From contig CAZJHX010000027.1 in NCBI GenBank assembly GCA_964545715.1, positions 16,134-80,133 of the forward strand: 64,000 nucleotides of DNA. Direction: 5' to 3'. The notes beneath the pieces were generated by a model that was not told the origin of the DNA, ran no database searches, and worked only from the letters and a program-made list of their open reading frames with translations. This stretch comes from CAZJHX01 sp964545715. Its GTDB lineage: Bacteria; Myxococcota_A; UBA9042; GCA-2863065. The position numbers were made by a program, and so were the translations under genes. Below are positions 24,047-33,001 of the stretch, piece by piece (the first letter of the stretch is position 1; each line of letters begins with the position of its first letter).

Positions 24047-25034
24047 AGTTCACGGGCTGCGCGTACTGCTTGACCATGGCGCCCTTCAAGCCACCGAGAT
24101 CGGCGATGACGTCTTCGCGTCCGGTGATCTTGCTGGCCACGATCCGGACCTCGATGACGCGGTTCTTGCGCTTCAAGGTCGTGGTGATCTCAAACGGCAC
24201 CTTGTACTTGTTGCCGTGCTTGGAGTCGCGCCACATCTTGCCGTATTTGATGCGCGGGCTGCGGGTGACCCCGATGACCTTGCCGCCGCGGGCGACGTAC
24301 AGGTAGCCGACCTTCTTGTTGCCGTATTTGCCCGGTGTCTGAAACTGGTCCAGATAGACCACGGTGTCGCCGTCGATCGACCGGATCTGGATGTAGCGCT
24401 TCATCATGTTGTACGGCGCCATGTTGGTCACCGTGTGGGTGACGTAGCCGTAGCCTTTGACCTTGGTCTTGCCGCCCTTGGTGACCCACCCCTCGACCTG
24501 CGCTTTGGGCTGCACCCGGGTCTGGTCGTAGTATTTTTCGCCGGTCGCGCCGAAGACGGTGCGGCCCGTGCCGGGGCGGAACGGGGGCAGTCCGCTCTTG
24601 AACGTGATCTGGAAGGCGCGCCCCTGAGCCTTGCCGCTGGCTTTGAAGCGGCGCGGCGTGCCGGACAGCTTGTGCCCGGCCGCGCTGACGGAGAACGGTG
24701 CGGCCGTGACGGTGTACTTGCCCCGTGCGACCTGGCTCTTGGTGTAGTGCGTTTTGCCGTCCGCGTCGATCCAGCGGCTCTTGACGGTCATGGTGCCCTT
24801 GGACAGGCCGAAGTTCTTCACGAGGATGGACACCCACACCCGTGAGCCGTCGTCGAACCAGGCCTCCGCGGTATAGCGATCGCTGTAGAACGCCTCTTCG
24901 GTCAGCGGCATGGTCAGGTGCTCGGCGCGCACGCCGCGACCTTCGCCACCCTTCCAGACCTTGACCGGCTCAGCGGCTGCGTCGACGACGAGGCAAAGCA
25001 GTGCACAAACGACGATGGCGGGTATTGAGCGCAT
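23943..25034 (-). CDS. Unrecognised secreted protein
   Basis: 363 residues from the ATG at 25034, chosen because AAGG lies five bases before it and a signal peptide (IVVCALLCLVVDAAA) follows. I recognise no family. The mature protein is rich in beta-type strands with many Lys, Gly and Tyr residues; segments such as KTKVKGYGYVTHTVTN and VGYLYVARGGKVIGVTRSP suggest a beta-sandwich. No Cys clusters, repeats or catalytic motifs are visible. It lies upstream of the RND halves on the same strand and overlaps their reading frame, so it may be a periplasmic accessory protein of that exporter; that is inference from position only. Confidence 0.65.
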   Translation of the reverse strand: MRSIPAIVVCALLCLVVDAAAEPVKVWKGGEGRGVRAEHLTMPLTEEAFYSDRYTAEAWFDDGSRVWVSILVKNFGLSKGTMTVKSRWIDADGKTHYTKSQVARGKYTVTAAPFSVSAAGHKLSGTPRRFKASGKAQGRAFQITFKSGLPPFRPGTGRTVFGATGEKYYDQTRVQPKAQVEGWVTKGGKTKVKGYGYVTHTVTNMAPYNMMKRYIQIRSIDGDTVVYLDQFQTPGKYGNKKVGYLYVARGGKVIGVTRSPRIKYGKMWRDSKHGNKYKVPFEITTTLKRKNRVIEVRIVASKITGREDVIADLGGLKGAMVKQYAQPVNYALDAEVHVSVQEGDAEPVVSTEKAKYEVSHLNK

Positions 25035-25041
25035 AGACCTT

Positions 25042-26718
25042 CTAATCGGGTTGAATGGGTTTCTCGTCCTGATCCAGACGGCCTTCGAACCCATGGTCCG
25101 GATCGGCCGCGTCCTCCTCCGGCGACAGCACCATCAGCTTTTCGCCTTCGGCGCAGGCCATTACAGATGTGACGGCCAGGTCGCCCGTCACATTCACTGC
25201 GGTTCGGAACATGTCGAGAATACGGTCCATTCCCAGGATGAGCGCCACGCCGACGGCCGGGATCCCGGTGGCCGTCAACACCATCGCCAGGGTCACCATG
25301 CCGGCCCCGGGTACGCCTGCAGCGCCGATGGACGCCATGGTGGCAGTCAACACGATAGCCAGCTGGTCGCCCATCGTCAGCGTGATGTCAAAGACCTGCG
25401 CGATGAAGATGGCCGCCACCCCCTGGTACAGCGCGGTGCCGTCCATGTTGACGGTCGAGCCCAGCGGCAGGACGAAGCTGGAGACCGGCGGGCTGACCCG
25501 CAGCGCCTCCTCCGCCACCTCCATGGACACCGGCAGTGTCGCGGACGACGATGACGTGGAGAACGCCACAAGCTGAGCCGGCCGAATCGCCTTCATGAAG
25601 TCCATGTACTTCAGGTTGGTCAGGAACTTGACCAGCCCGCCGTAGACCGCGGCCGCCTGGATGGCCAGCCCGACCACGACCGCCACGCTATACACCAGCA
25701 GGGCCCCCAACACGGAGAGCCCGCTGGTGCCCACCACTTCCGCAATGAGCGCCGCCACCCCGTACGGGGCGACGGCCATGACCATGTGAATGATCACCAC
25801 CATCGCGTGCTGCACCTTGTCGAAGAAGGTGACGACGATTTTGGACTCTTCCACCCCCATCATGGTCAGGGCCACGCCGAAGATCACCGCAAAGAAGATG
25901 ATCTGCAGCATGTTGCCGCTGGTCAGCGACTCGACCGGATTCTTGGGGATGACGTTCAGCACGTTGTCGATGGCCGACGGCGCCTTGGCCGCGTCCTCCG
26001 CCTTCTCACCCGCCGACCCCTCGTACTTGGACTGCAGCTTGGCGCGATCTGACGCTGCCACGAAGTTTCCGGGCTTGATGATGTGCGCGCACGCCAGCCC
26101 GATCATCACGGCCACCGCGGTCGTCATCAGGTACAAGCCCAGCGTCCGACCGCCCATGCGGCCAAGCTTCCTGATGTCCCCCAGGCTCGCCACGCCCACA
26201 AGCAGTGACGAAAAGACCAGCGGCACGATGACCATTTTGATCAACCGCATGAACAGCTCGCCAATCGGCGAGACCGCGGTAATCACGGTGTTTCCGATGC
26301 TGCTGATCGGCGTCGGCGTCGTCAGCACGCCCTCTTCCAACGCCTTGTTCTTCAGCTTGAGCCAGACCGTGACCTTGTCGCCGGCCCGCGCCTTGAGCTG
26401 CTTCAGGGCCCCCTCGTCTTTCAGGGCCAGCTGCTTGCTGATCTTGAACTCCACCTTCACCCAGACCGGAACCTCGTGCTCCTTTCCGGCCTCATCGGCG
26501 ACCTTCCCGTTCTCGGTCTCGAGCGCGATCAACTCCAGCTCGACATCGGGCAGCTTCAGCTCCGACTTGGGGTCGTCCTTGTCCTGGAACAGCCGCACCT
26601 TGCCAGCGTGCGCGACCTTGTACAGGTCGTGATCCAGGAACGTAGATGTGGGACCGAGGGTCAGACCCAGCACGGCGCCGACGGCCATGCCGATCAGGAT
26701 CTTGGTGTAGATCTGCAT
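25042..26718 (-). CDS. Dicarboxylate/amino acid:cation symporter (SDF family) with an extracytoplasmic insert
   Basis: 558 residues, against about 420 for GltP or GltPh. The core is clear: TM1 ILIGMAVGAVLGLTLG, TM2 GELFMRLIKMVIVPLVF, the hairpin-1 serine stretch STSSSSATLPVS, and TVNMDGTALYQG that builds the sodium and substrate site. It should take up a dicarboxylate or acidic amino acid with sodium or protons. The odd part is about 100 extra charged residues between TM1 and TM2 on the periplasmic side, plus a shorter Lys/Glu/Ala insert (about 235-255). The ATG is preceded by a TGcTATCAC promoter placed for a leaderless mRNA. Confidence 0.92.
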   Translation of the reverse strand: MQIYTKILIGMAVGAVLGLTLGPTSTFLDHDLYKVAHAGKVRLFQDKDDPKSELKLPDVELELIALETENGKVADEAGKEHEVPVWVKVEFKISKQLALKDEGALKQLKARAGDKVTVWLKLKNKALEEGVLTTPTPISSIGNTVITAVSPIGELFMRLIKMVIVPLVFSSLLVGVASLGDIRKLGRMGGRTLGLYLMTTAVAVMIGLACAHIIKPGNFVAASDRAKLQSKYEGSAGEKAEDAAKAPSAIDNVLNVIPKNPVESLTSGNMLQIIFFAVIFGVALTMMGVEESKIVVTFFDKVQHAMVVIIHMVMAVAPYGVAALIAEVVGTSGLSVLGALLVYSVAVVVGLAIQAAAVYGGLVKFLTNLKYMDFMKAIRPAQLVAFSTSSSSATLPVSMEVAEEALRVSPPVSSFVLPLGSTVNMDGTALYQGVAAIFIAQVFDITLTMGDQLAIVLTATMASIGAAGVPGAGMVTLAMVLTATGIPAVGVALILGMDRILDMFRTAVNVTGDLAVTSVMACAEGEKLMVLSPEEDAADPDHGFEGRLDQDEKPIQPD

Positions 26719-26724
26719 GGGGTC

Positions 26725-26733
26725 GGTGATAGC
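26725..26733 (-). promoter_or_regulatory. Extended -10 element of the symporter gene
   Basis: On the minus strand TGcTATCAC ends seven bases before the ATG at 26718. There is no ribosome-binding site, so a leaderless transcript is predicted. Confidence 0.35.
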
Positions 26734-26772
26734 ACCGTTGACCGTGTCTCAGCAATCCGTCGGGGTGGTGCC

Positions 26773-27072
26773 CTAGTCTACGCGCACGCAGCCGAAGTGG
26801 GATTCGGTCTCGTCCAGATTGGCGCACCAGCGGATTTGGAAGCGGCCGACTTCGTTGGCGCCGATGCGTGCGCGTATGACCGATCCCTTGGCGAGTCGAT
26901 CGTCGACGACCGCGATGGCGCCGAAGCCGTGTCGGCTGTGGTCGACGATGACGGCGCCGCCCGTCGGTACGAATGGTCCGTCGCGCTCCCAATCGATTAG
27001 GACGCGCTGGCCCTGTAGGGCGTGCGACCTTGTCTCGCGCCGTCTGCTTCGTGCTGCTGATGCGTGGGTCAT
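26773..27072 (-). CDS. PilZ-domain protein (c-di-GMP binding)
   Basis: 99 residues, almost only a PilZ domain. The two c-di-GMP motifs are present: RRETR (RxxxR) near residue 11 and DHSRHG (D/N-x-S-x-x-G) near residue 45, followed by a strand with VIRARIG and FQIRWCANLD. PilZ proteins bind the second messenger c-di-GMP and act on motility, exopolysaccharide or transcription targets. The output partner cannot be read. A GGAG lies a few bases before the ATG. It is transcribed divergently from a second PilZ gene 160 bases away. Confidence 0.8.
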   Translation of the reverse strand: MTHASAARSRRRETRSHALQGQRVLIDWERDGPFVPTGGAVIVDHSRHGFGAIAVVDDRLAKGSVIRARIGANEVGRFQIRWCANLDETESHFGCVRVD

Positions 27073-27231
27073 GTGCTCCAGGTCGGCCTTAATCTCGCGC
27101 GACTTTAGGTATTATGTGCGCAGTAAAGTTAACCCCGGGTGGGTCGCTGATGACCCGCTGTGGCAGACCCGTGATGACGGTGCAGTGTGCGCTTTTCTTA
27201 CCTGGCGCGGTCACTGCAAGGTCCAGCCGGC

Positions 27232-27645
27232 ATGGCTATGCACGAACGACGAAAGTGGCCCCGATTTACGATCACCGGACTGTCGGCGCTGCTGCTCGAC
27301 CCGGGACCGGAGGCCGATCGCGCGCTGGACGTCTGCGCCAACGGCACTGTGCTCGGCGATGACGGCCGCGCGGCGTTGGAGCTGCGCATCCTGAACGTGT
27401 CAGCGGCCGGAGCCTGGCTGCAGGCGCCCGCGGCCCCGGCTGTGGGCGCGCGCATAGAGTTGCAGCTCGTCGCGCCCAACCACCCGCCGGTCCCGATCGT
27501 CGGAACGGTGGTTCGTCACCACGGTCAGGCCGGCATGTTTGCCGTCCACTTTCAGTCCAGCGGTACCGAGATGGAGGATGCGATCCATGCCTTTCTCCTG
27601 GCCCAGCTCACCCGCTTCTGCGGCGCCGAGCAAACCGCGGTGTAG
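27232..27645 (+). CDS. PilZ-domain protein (c-di-GMP binding)
   Basis: 137 residues. The N-terminal RRKWPRF gives the RxxxR motif, and LNVSAAGAWLQAP gives N-x-S-x-x-G, so c-di-GMP binding is likely. A further strand VGTVVRHHGQAGMFAVHF and a C-terminal helix (MEDAIHAFLLAQLTRF) complete the fold. It has a longer first loop (VCANGTVLGDDGRA) than the divergent neighbour. ATG at 27232 or 27238 are both possible; AAGG ten bases before the first favours it. A TATTAT at 27110-27115 may be its -10 element. Confidence 0.78.
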   Translation: MAMHERRKWPRFTITGLSALLLDPGPEADRALDVCANGTVLGDDGRAALELRILNVSAAGAWLQAPAAPAVGARIELQLVAPNHPPVPIVGTVVRHHGQAGMFAVHFQSSGTEMEDAIHAFLLAQLTRFCGAEQTAV

Positions 27646-27661
27646 CTCGCGCCCGTCACGG

Positions 27662-27670
27662 TGCTAAGAT
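27662..27670 (+). promoter_or_regulatory. Extended -10 element upstream of the lipoprotein gene at 27713
   Basis: TGcTAAGAT predicts a start near 27677 and a leader of about 35 bases, with GGGGGG at 27703-27708 as the ribosome site before GTG at 27713. Confidence 0.35.
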
Positions 27671-27712
27671 CGGCATCTGCCGCCGCGCGCGTGATGGCGG
27701 TTGGGGGGCAAT

Positions 27713-28606
27713 GTGACCAATCGACCTGTTCTGGCGTTGCTGACCGCGGGCTGTCTCGTTGCCTGCACGACGGCCGCTGGCGGCTCGCGATCCGGCGGCG
27801 GCACGTCTTCAGACGCCGGCGGCAGCTCCGATGCGACGGCGGACGCCACCGATGTGGTCCAGGCGGACGCGCTGCCGGGCTCGGACGCGTCAGACACGGC
27901 TGTCGCAGAGGATGCCGACAGCCCCTCTGACGCGCCGGCGCCCGCGGACGTCGCCGGGGGTGAGGACGTGTCTGACAGCGGTGGGGTCAACACGGAGATC
28001 GGGCCGCCCGACCCGCCGGTGGGTCAGGACCAGATCTGCGACGGGGCGTCCGAGCCGGCGGGGGGCGGCTACCCGTTCACCGGCCTCACGGTGACGCCGG
28101 GAACGCCCGAGAGCGAAGGCACGTCATGGGCGTTTAGCTGCACCATGTGTCCGGGGGGCACCCTCGGCATCGACGGTAAGTACGTGTACTTCGAAAACGA
28201 TGACGTGCGGTCTCAGGGGCCGGGCGACTATCAGGAGACGATCGAGTTTTCAGGCAACTCCTTTGTCAACGTCATCAAAGGCGTGGACGCGGACGGCGCG
28301 CTCAAGACGGTCACCGCCACCGGCTACTTCTTCTGTCCCGACCCCTCCGAGCTGGCGCCGATGAAGTCGCCCGAGTTCTGGAACATCGTCATCGTGTATC
28401 TGTCGGCCGACCCGGCCGGCGCATTCGGTTTGGACGGCGACGACATCGACCTGGCGTTTTTGGGTGTTGAGACGATCGGTGGCCCGGACCGGATCGGCCT
28501 GGCCGTCAACCAGTTCTGGGATCTGAACGGTACGTGGCAGAACACGTTTGAGTACTGCCTGGTCGGCTCGGTCTTGGACGGCAAGGTCTGCACCGCGCCG
28601 TTCTGA
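27713..28606 (+). CDS. Unrecognised lipoprotein with a long disordered linker
   Basis: 297 residues from the GTG at 27713, placed four bases after GGGGGG; a TTG at 27701 in the same frame is less likely. The signal peptide ends in TAGCLVACT, a good lipobox. About 85 residues of Ser/Asp/Ala/Gly-rich linker follow, then a globular part from about residue 110 that contains several Cys (CDGASEP, CTMCPGG, FFCPDPS, FEYCLVG). No family is recognised. It is typical of the exported lipoproteins of this group. Confidence 0.7.
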   Translation: MTNRPVLALLTAGCLVACTTAAGGSRSGGGTSSDAGGSSDATADATDVVQADALPGSDASDTAVAEDADSPSDAPAPADVAGGEDVSDSGGVNTEIGPPDPPVGQDQICDGASEPAGGGYPFTGLTVTPGTPESEGTSWAFSCTMCPGGTLGIDGKYVYFENDDVRSQGPGDYQETIEFSGNSFVNVIKGVDADGALKTVTATGYFFCPDPSELAPMKSPEFWNIVIVYLSADPAGAFGLDGDDIDLAFLGVETIGGPDRIGLAVNQFWDLNGTWQNTFEYCLVGSVLDGKVCTAPF

Positions 28607-28620
28607 GTTCGTGGGCCGCG

Positions 28621-28629
28621 TGATAACAT
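28621..28629 (+). promoter_or_regulatory. Extended -10 element of the methyltransferase gene
   Basis: TGaTAACAT ends seven bases before the GTG at 28636, predicting a leaderless mRNA that starts with GTG. No ribosome site is present. Confidence 0.35.
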
Positions 28630-28635
28630 CGCGCC

Positions 28636-29547
28636 GTGCTTCAACAATCCACACTGAGCCGGCATCTGATCGACGCTTTCGAGGACCGCCCCGAGTTTCC
28701 GCCCGCGTGGAAGACCATGGCGCAGCTGGAGGCCACGGCTGATGCCTGGGTCGCGCGTCTGCACGCCGAGAAGCAGCAGACGGCGGCGGGGCAGGGCGGC
28801 CTGGCGAGACTGCGGGAGCGCCTGGACAGCCTGATCCGGACCGACCGCACCGAGTATCTGGACCGCGACGACGTCAGCGACGCCGACAAGGTGCGCGAGA
28901 TACACGCGCTGCATCAGATCAACCGCATCCTCATGAACTATCACCGCTTTGCCGCCGTCCTGGCTCCGCACATCCGCGGCGTCGCCAAGGACGCCGGTCG
29001 GCCGGCCCGCATCCTGGAGCTGGCCAGCGGCTCGGGCGAGTTCACCCTGGCGCTGGCCGAGCGCGCAAAACAGCAAGGCCTGCCCGCAGCGGTCACGGGG
29101 TCCGACATCGTCGAGGCCTACGTCGACCGCGCCAACGCCCGCGCCGCCCGACGTGGACTGGACGTGGACTTTCGCGTCATCAACGCCTTTGACATGAGCA
29201 ACGTGGACGCCGGCGCCTACGACCTGGTCTTCATCGCCCAGTCCGTGCACCACTTCTCACCGGGCCAGTTGGCCATGATCGTCGCCCAATCGCACCGGAT
29301 CGCGACCCGCGGCTTCATCGCCGTGGACGGCCAACGCAGCCTCTTCGTGCTGGGCATGACCGGCCTCATGGGCCTGACCGGCTCGCTGATGAGCCGTCGA
29401 CACCACATGCTGCACGACGCCCTGGTCAGCGGCTGCCGCTTCTACTCCGAAGGCGAGCTGGAGCTCATCGCCCGCATCGCCGCCCCCTCCGCCACCGTCT
29501 CGGTCGGCACATCCTTTCCCAGCTACACGGTGTTACGGGTCTCCTGA
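28636..29547 (+). CDS. Class I SAM-dependent methyltransferase
   Basis: 303 residues from GTG. A helical N-terminal section of about 115 residues precedes a Rossmann methyltransferase domain: RILELASGSGEFTLAL is the SAM-binding motif I, VTGSDIVEAYVDRA supplies the acidic residue of motif II, and AYDLVFIAQSVHHFSPGQL is the motif IV region. It probably methylates a small molecule or lipid; the helical N-terminus is not diagnostic. The tail carries a hydrophobic stretch (LGMTGLMGLTG). It overlaps the convergent recQ by 15 bases. Confidence 0.85.
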   Translation: MLQQSTLSRHLIDAFEDRPEFPPAWKTMAQLEATADAWVARLHAEKQQTAAGQGGLARLRERLDSLIRTDRTEYLDRDDVSDADKVREIHALHQINRILMNYHRFAAVLAPHIRGVAKDAGRPARILELASGSGEFTLALAERAKQQGLPAAVTGSDIVEAYVDRANARAARRGLDVDFRVINAFDMSNVDAGAYDLVFIAQSVHHFSPGQLAMIVAQSHRIATRGFIAVDGQRSLFVLGMTGLMGLTGSLMSRRHHMLHDALVSGCRFYSEGELELIARIAAPSATVSVGTSFPSYTVLRVS

Positions 29548-31767
29548 ACCCGGGCGGCTTGCCAGCCACGCCAGCTGGATCAGGGCCAGCTCGTCATACG
29601 TCACGCGCTCGTCCAGAGCGTCAAACACCGGGCGTAGAAAGTGGGTCTGCTGAGCCTCAAAAGCGGCCAGCGCCTCCTGCTGATCGGGCTCAGACAAGGT
29701 GCTGTCGTCCAGGAAGACCTGCGGGTCGATGTGGTGGCCGGCCGCGATGTACTTGCGGGCGTAGCTGATCAGCGTCCGCTCGTTGGCCTTGCCCGTGGCG
29801 GCCAGGGCGCGCAGTGACTCGCCGGCGGCCAGGGCCTCGCCGACCACCATGTGACGCGCCGGCTTCTTTGGCTTCTTCTTTTTCTTCTTCTTCTTGGGCT
29901 CGGCGTCGGGGTCGGGCTCCCAGACGGACTCCGGCGGCGGCGGATCGTGCCCGTTCTCCTCGCAGTAGGTCGTGATCTCGGCCATGAAGGCGTCGCCCCA
30001 GCGGTTGAGCTTGCCCTCGCCTACGCCGAACGTGGCCAGCATGGCTCCTCGCGTGCGCGGGTATTGGGCGGCCATCGCGTGCAGTGTTTTGTCGTTGAAC
30101 ACCACGTACGGAGGCACGCCGTTGGCGTCCGCCAGCTCCTTGCGCAGCTTGCGCAGCTGCCCGAAGAGCGCCTGGTCGCAGTCCTCGGGTATCGGTGGGC
30201 GCTTCTTGTCTCGTGACTTCGGTTTGCCGGCCTTGGTGATGATCCCCTCCAGCGACTGGTGGCCGCGTAGGACGGGGCCGGCCGCCTCGCTCAAGCTCAT
30301 GCCGCCGTGGTGGACGTCCTGGACGATCAGACCGCGCTGAACCAGGTGGCGGGCCAGATGCATCCACTGGTTGCGCGCCAGCTCCTGGCCGATGTTGTAC
30401 GTGGACAGGCGATCGTGGCCGAACTTCAGCACTTTCTGGGCCGAGGAGCCGCGCAGCACATCAACGACGTGGCCCGCGCCAAAGCGCTCGCCGGTGCGGT
30501 AGATGCACGACAGCAGCTTGCGTGCGGGCAACGTGATATCGACCAGCTCGGGCGGGTCCAGGCAGCGATCGCATGCGCCGCAGGTCTCGGCGCCATAGGT
30601 CTCGCCGAAGTAGGCCAGCAGCGGGCGGCGGCGACATGCGGTGGACTCTCCGTACGCCAGCATCTGGCTGAGCTGGGTCTGACCGACGCGCTGCTCCTGT
30701 GGATCCGTCTTCTGGCTGATGAAGTACTGGATCTTGTTGGCGTCGGCGAGGCCGTACAGCAGCAGGCACTCGGCCGGCAGCCCGTCGCGGCCCGCGCGGC
30801 CGATCTCCTGGTAGTAGGACTCCAGGCTCTTGGGCAGGTCATAGTGCATGACGAAGCGCACGTCCGGCTTGTCGATGCCCATTCCAAAGGCGACGGTCGC
30901 GACGATGATTCGCACGTCGTCGTGGATGAAGCGCTCCTGGTTGCTGCGCCGCGTGTCTGCATTCAGGCCGGCGTGGTACGGCAGCACCGAGCATCCGTGC
31001 TTGGCCAGATCCGCTGCCAGGTCCTCGACGCCGGCGCGGGTGCCGCAGTAGATGATGCCGCTCTCGCCCGCAAAGCGGTCCACAAAGTCGCGGGTCTGCG
31101 CCCGGGCGTTGTCCTTGTCCGCCACCCCCAGCGTCAGGTTGGGGCGATCGAAGCTGGCGACGAACTCCAGGCTGTCGCGCAGGTGCATGTTGCGCGCGAT
31201 GTCCTCTCGCACGCGCGGCGTGGCCGTGGCGGTGAGCGCGATGCAGACCCCGGCGCCGATCTGGTGCCGCACGTCTGCCAGCTCCCGGTACTCCGGCCGG
31301 AAGTCGTGTCCCCAATCCGAGATGCAGTGCGCCTCGTCAATCGCCAGGCAGTCCACCCGCACCGACATCAGCAGGTCCAGCACGCTGCCCTTCATCAGCG
31401 TCTCGGGCGCCAGGTACAGCAGATCGACGTCCCCACGCCGCACCCGGCCCAGGTTTGCGCTGTAGCTCTCGCGGTCCAGGGAGCTGTTCAGCAGGACCGC
31501 CCGTGCGCCATACGAGTCCAGGTGCAGGACCTGATCGTGCATCAGCGAGATCAGCGGCGACACCACCACGGTGAGGCCCTCGAACACGAGCGCAGGCAGC
31601 TGAAAGCACAGCGACTTGCCGCCGCCCGTGGGCATGACCACCACCGTGTCGCGGCCGCTGAGCACCGACTCTACGATCTCCTGCTGCAGTGGCCGGTAGT
31701 CGTCAAAGCCGAAGACCTCGCGCAGCTTCTGGCGGGCGAGCGATGTGCGGGCGGAGTCATCCATCAT
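29533..31767 (-). CDS. recQ: ATP-dependent DNA helicase RecQ
   Basis: 744 residues. Helicase domains: MPTGGGKSLCFQLPAL (Walker A), AIDEAHCISDWGHDFRPEY (DEAH box and aromatic-rich loop), FGMGIDKPDVRFVMH and QEIGRAGRDG (motifs V and VI). The zinc site of the RQC domain is in the segment CGACDRCLDP, and the HRDC domain is seen at about 510-590. The C-terminus adds a Lys-only run (PKKKKKKKKPKK) and a helix-turn-helix-like tail, as in the longer RecQ proteins. RecQ unwinds DNA 3' to 5' in recombination repair and stalled-fork restart. Two in-frame ATGs lie at 31767 and 31764; GAATCT upstream fits either. Confidence 0.96.
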   Translation of the reverse strand: MMDDSARTSLARQKLREVFGFDDYRPLQQEIVESVLSGRDTVVVMPTGGGKSLCFQLPALVFEGLTVVVSPLISLMHDQVLHLDSYGARAVLLNSSLDRESYSANLGRVRRGDVDLLYLAPETLMKGSVLDLLMSVRVDCLAIDEAHCISDWGHDFRPEYRELADVRHQIGAGVCIALTATATPRVREDIARNMHLRDSLEFVASFDRPNLTLGVADKDNARAQTRDFVDRFAGESGIIYCGTRAGVEDLAADLAKHGCSVLPYHAGLNADTRRSNQERFIHDDVRIIVATVAFGMGIDKPDVRFVMHYDLPKSLESYYQEIGRAGRDGLPAECLLLYGLADANKIQYFISQKTDPQEQRVGQTQLSQMLAYGESTACRRRPLLAYFGETYGAETCGACDRCLDPPELVDITLPARKLLSCIYRTGERFGAGHVVDVLRGSSAQKVLKFGHDRLSTYNIGQELARNQWMHLARHLVQRGLIVQDVHHGGMSLSEAAGPVLRGHQSLEGIITKAGKPKSRDKKRPPIPEDCDQALFGQLRKLRKELADANGVPPYVVFNDKTLHAMAAQYPRTRGAMLATFGVGEGKLNRWGDAFMAEITTYCEENGHDPPPPESVWEPDPDAEPKKKKKKKKPKKPARHMVVGEALAAGESLRALAATGKANERTLISYARKYIAAGHHIDPQVFLDDSTLSEPDQQEALAAFEAQQTHFLRPVFDALDERVTYDELALIQLAWLASRPGSGDP

Positions 31768-31809
31768 GGGTAGATTCGAATTCGGCGTCGGTTTTGCTCC
31801 GCATCCAGC

Positions 31810-32946
31810 TCACTTTTTTTTGTCCAGCAGGCGGCGATAGGCCGCAAGGGTCTGATCAGCACACGCGCCCCAGTCAAAATGAGCGGCGCGCGCATAGCCA
31901 CGTGCCCGCAGGTCGGCGCGCAGCTCAGCGCTGTCCAGGATCTCCCGCATCCCGCGGGCGATGTCCTCGGGGCCGTCCGGACTGACGAAGTGCGCGGCGT
32001 CTCCGGCGATCTCGCGCAGCACCGGCACGGTGGACGTGATCACCGGGCACCCCAGCCGCAGCGCCTCGATCACCGGGAAGCCGAACCCCTCGATGTGGCT
32101 GGGAAACACCAGCGCCCTCGCCCCGTGGAACAGCCGCACGATCTCCTCGTCCTCGACCATGCCGGTAAAGGTCACGCGCTCGCTCAGCCCCAGCTCGTCG
32201 ACCAGATCGCTCAGGACCGCGTTGCTGTCGCCGCGCCCGGTCATCATCAGCCGCACGTCCTGGCGCTCCGCGGCCACCAGGCCAAACGCGCGAATCACGT
32301 TTTTCACGTTTTTGTACGGGCGGCTGTTGCCCAGCGAAAAGAAGTACGGGGCGTCGGGCTCCGGGCCCTGGCGAGCCGGAAAGCGCGCGCCATCGACGCC
32401 GTGATGCACAACACAGACATCAGCCGCGTCCAAAAAGCCGTAGCGCTGCAGCGCCGCCTGCCGGCTGGCCTCGCTGATGGCGACGACCGCATCGGTGCGC
32501 TTGAGGGCGTGTCGCATCGTAGCCGTGCCCCAGACCCGCACCCCGAGCCCGCGGGCCCATGCCCAGCGCCCATAATAAGACAGGTGGGCGTGCTCCACCC
32601 AGATGAGATCGTGCAGCGTCACGATGACCCGCGGACAAGCCAGCCGCAGCGGCAGAAAGTGATGCAGCGCGTGGTACAGGTCCAGGTTCAGCGCGTCGAC
32701 AGCCGGCCCCGACCAGAGGTTGGCCGTGAGGTCCAGGTCTCCCGGGATCACCACCTCCTCGGCGTCAGAGCCCTCGGCCGCCATCCGAAAGTCCGCCAGC
32801 TCGGGATGCTTGATGACGACCCACTGGATGTCGGGCAGGTCCATCGCCGTAAGCGTGCCGACCAGGGCGCGTGCGTATCGCCCCAGCCCCGTCGCCCACG
32901 GCTTGTCCATGCGGGCGTCCAGCCCTATGCGCGTTCGCCCCGACAT
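31810..32946 (-). CDS. Glycosyltransferase family 4
   Basis: 378 residues. The start RIGLDARMDKPWATGLGRYARAL is the GT4 opening, with a G-rich acceptor loop. The donor half is complete: VVHHGVDGARFP, YFFSLGNSRPYKNVKNVIRAF, and GARALVFPSHIEGFGFPVIEALRLGCPV with the E-x7-E pair. It resembles mannosyl- and rhamnosyltransferases of O-antigen and exopolysaccharide synthesis. It is monocistronic, between recQ and a divergent lipoprotein gene, so its polysaccharide cannot be assigned. It ends in a Lys tail (DKKK). Confidence 0.92.
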   Translation of the reverse strand: MSGRTRIGLDARMDKPWATGLGRYARALVGTLTAMDLPDIQWVVIKHPELADFRMAAEGSDAEEVVIPGDLDLTANLWSGPAVDALNLDLYHALHHFLPLRLACPRVIVTLHDLIWVEHAHLSYYGRWAWARGLGVRVWGTATMRHALKRTDAVVAISEASRQAALQRYGFLDAADVCVVHHGVDGARFPARQGPEPDAPYFFSLGNSRPYKNVKNVIRAFGLVAAERQDVRLMMTGRGDSNAVLSDLVDELGLSERVTFTGMVEDEEIVRLFHGARALVFPSHIEGFGFPVIEALRLGCPVITSTVPVLREIAGDAAHFVSPDGPEDIARGMREILDSAELRADLRARGYARAAHFDWGACADQTLAAYRRLLDKKK

Positions 32947-32984
32947 CGGCGCGCATCAAAGCACCTGGCATCGCAACCGGCAAG

Positions 32985-32993
32985 TGCTAGACT
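32985..32993 (+). promoter_or_regulatory. Extended -10 element of the lipoprotein gene at 33002
   Basis: TGcTAGACT ends nine bases before the ATG at 33002. No ribosome site is visible, so the mRNA is leaderless or nearly so. Confidence 0.35.
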
Positions 32994-33001
32994 CCCGCGC
33001 C

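Noticed and set aside
30307..31773. A 488-residue plus-strand open frame
   Set aside because: It is antisense to recQ, with no domain or start signal.
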